Notes under the pieces: model-generated
The model's input: only the letters and a program-made list of their open reading frames with translations
Database searches by the model: none
Told to the model about the DNA's origin: nothing
In this document: positions 16,045-16,744 of the stretch, one piece after another
Numbering within the stretch: position 1 is the stretch's first letter
Layout: every line of letters starts with the position of its first letter
Assembly: GCA_041596215.1 (NCBI GenBank)
Contig: JBFHIZ010000042.1
Coordinates: forward strand, 1-16,744
Direction: 5' to 3'
Length of the DNA stretch: 16,744 nt
Source: JBFHIZ01 sp041596215
Lineage (GTDB): Bacteria > Bacillota > Clostridia > Lachnospirales > Lachnospiraceae
Program-made: the position numbers and the translations under genes

Positions 16045-16409
16045 AGATTGTCTCCTTTCAATTGCTCTATACTTGAAAAGATTTCTTCGGAAGAAATCCC
16101 TAATTCGTTTGCTTCTTGTACAAGTTTGCTTATGGAAGAAAGTAGTTGCTCTTTTTTCCTGTATTTTTGTTTCGAATCATAATTAACAAAAACGCCTTTT
16201 CCTAAAACCGTATAGGTGTATCCTCTTCGCTCTAATTCTGCATAAGCTTTTTGTACAGTATTTGGATTGAGAGATAATTCCATTGCTAACTTACGAATGG
16301 AAGGCATTTGACTATCAGGCTCGATAGCACCGTGAATAATAAGGTTCTCGTATTTTTCAACAATTTGTTCAAAAATGGGACGACTATCTTTGTAATCAAT
16401 CCAAATCAT
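16041..16409 (-). CDS. GntR-family transcriptional regulator, YtrA subfamily
   Basis: The 122-residue protein has the short YtrA layout: a winged helix-turn-helix over residues about 10-78, with PIFEQIVEKYENLII, MPSIRKLAMELSLNPNTVQ, AYAELERRGY and a wing GKGVFV, then a short helical tail for dimerisation. There is no large effector-binding domain, as in YtrA. Such regulators repress their own ABC operons and are released under cell-wall antibiotic or envelope stress in the studied cases. GGAGG (16417-16421 on the complement) is 7 bases upstream of ATG 16409; the longer frame from a TTG at 16433 would start before that site and is rejected. It is the first gene of the operon, shares ATGA with the ATPase, and has its own dyad operator and promoter immediately upstream. 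Confidence 0.93.
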   Translation of the reverse strand: MIWIDYKDSRPIFEQIVEKYENLIIHGAIEPDSQMPSIRKLAMELSLNPNTVQKAYAELERRGYTYTVLGKGVFVNYDSKQKYRKKEQLLSSISKLVQEANELGISSEEIFSSIEQLKGDNL

Positions 16410-16444
16410 ATAGAAACCTCCTTTTTTGTTCAATAGACAGAACC

Positions 16445-16471
16445 AACTGTACTATTACATATAATACAGTT
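16445..16471 (-). promoter_or_regulatory. Probable operator for the YtrA-like regulator
   Basis: A 27-base dyad has perfect 7-base arms, AACTGTA and TACAGTT, around an AT-rich centre. It starts directly after the -10 element and covers the expected transcription start, the usual position for YtrA-type autorepression. A second nested repeat, TACTAT/ATAGTA, links it to the -10. Binding by this regulator is inferred from position. Confidence 0.7.
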
Positions 16472-16500
16472 ATAGTAGCAATAAAAAATCGACTTGTCAA
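16472..16500 (-). promoter_or_regulatory. Promoter of the gntR-ABC operon
   Basis: On the minus strand TTGACA (16495-16500) is followed after exactly 17 bases by TACTAT (16472-16477), preceded by TGC, an extended -10. It reads directly into the regulator gene. Confidence 0.8.
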
Positions 16501-16528
16501 GAAGGTGGAATTTTAAGTAGTCGATTTT
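16485..16528 (-). terminator. Possible terminator of the J-domain gene, overlapping the gntR promoter
   Basis: AAAATCGACT (minus strand, 16519-16528) pairs perfectly with AGTCGATTTT (16485-16494), and the T tract continues to TTTTTT. The loop is long, 24 bases, and contains the TTGACA -35 of the next operon. It lies 20 bases after the J-domain stop. The large loop lowers confidence. Confidence 0.5.
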
Positions 16529-16548
16529 ATATTGATATAAATAAAAAA

Positions 16549-16744
16549 TTAAAGAAATCGCTTTTTGGCTTCGTCATAGGCAAGATTAATGTCTTTTGAA
16601 ATTTGTTCGTTTCCGGCAAATCCATCTGAATGATATGCTTTCATTAAATCCCGGTATCTTTTTTTTAGGGTTGCAAGATCATCACATCCTAAGAAGAAGT
16701 CAAAAGATTCTTTTGAAGAAATTGTATTTGAAGAGGAATCTTCA
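16549..16744 (-). CDS. J-domain (DnaJ-like) protein, C-terminal end only (5' end off the window)
   Basis: The minus-strand frame is open from the right edge to a TAA at 16549-16551, giving 64 complete codons. It reads a Ser-rich linker (SSSNTISSKESF), then FFLGCDDLATLKKRYRDLM, AYHSDGFAGNEQISKDINLAY and DEAKKRFL. This is the pattern of a J domain: helix II, the HPD loop, then helix III. J domains stimulate the ATPase of Hsp70/DnaK. Here the key HPD tripeptide reads His-Ser-Asp (16624-16632), a change of Pro to Ser reachable by one base (CCA to TCA). The domain sits at the very C-terminus, unlike DnaJ itself, so this is a J-domain protein of another kind. It was missed by simple ORF listing because it is short and lacks a start in the window. 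Confidence 0.8.
   Translation of the reverse strand, partial: EDSSSNTISSKESFDFFLGCDDLATLKKRYRDLMKAYHSDGFAGNEQISKDINLAYDEAKKRFL

Noticed and set aside
15715..16186. Two plus-strand open frames opposite the ABC ATPase and gntR genes
   Set aside because: The minus-strand genes carry clear Walker and winged-helix motifs. The plus-strand frames have no family features.

Overview
The window is AT-rich bacterial DNA, densely packed on both strands, with Gram-positive-type GGAGG/GGGGG ribosome-binding sites, short intergenic gaps and hairpin-plus-T-tract terminators. The gene content suggests a motile anaerobic Clostridia member, most likely Lachnospiraceae. Pointers are a class II (B12-dependent) ribonucleotide reductase, chemoreceptors, a tatD-rsmA pair and a YtrA-type regulator with a large ABC permease. 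The family assignment is inferred from gene content, not computed. I see no rRNA, tRNA, CRISPR array, insertion sequence or prophage, and no gene-free stretch longer than about 150 bases.

Layout, left to right. (1) Bases 1-434 hold the C-terminal part of a flavodoxin-like protein, cut by the left edge. (2) Bases 571-4761 hold a two-gene unit: a membrane protein fused to a spermidine-synthase-like domain, then a large lipoprotein with a glycoside-hydrolase-like layout, closed by a terminator at about 4768-4797. (3) Bases 4840-7729 hold a well-defined operon: a strong promoter overlapped by two NrdR-type operator boxes 32 bp apart, then a corrinoid adenosyltransferase (cobO) and the adenosylcobalamin-dependent ribonucleotide reductase nrdJ. 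The first enzyme makes the cofactor the second consumes. (4) Bases 7817-11214 hold two tandem methyl-accepting chemotaxis proteins, followed by a hairpin. (5) Bases 11282-12946 hold tatD and rsmA, closed by a perfect 17-bp bidirectional terminator shared with the convergent unit to the right. (6) Bases 13023-16409, minus strand, hold a gntR(YtrA-like) - ABC ATPase - ABC permease operon with overlapping genes, a clear promoter and a dyad operator just downstream of its -10. (7) Bases 16549-16744, minus strand, hold the C-terminal end of a J-domain protein, cut by the right edge, with HSD in place of the canonical HPD.

The clearest biological story is the NrdR-boxed cobO-nrdJ operon, in which cofactor activation and deoxynucleotide synthesis appear to share one repressor. 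The least explained parts are the spermidine-synthase-like/lipoprotein pair, the roughly 340-residue non-membrane tail of the ABC permease, and the HSD J-domain. Most genes here belong to known families. I do not see a wholly new defence or mobile system.
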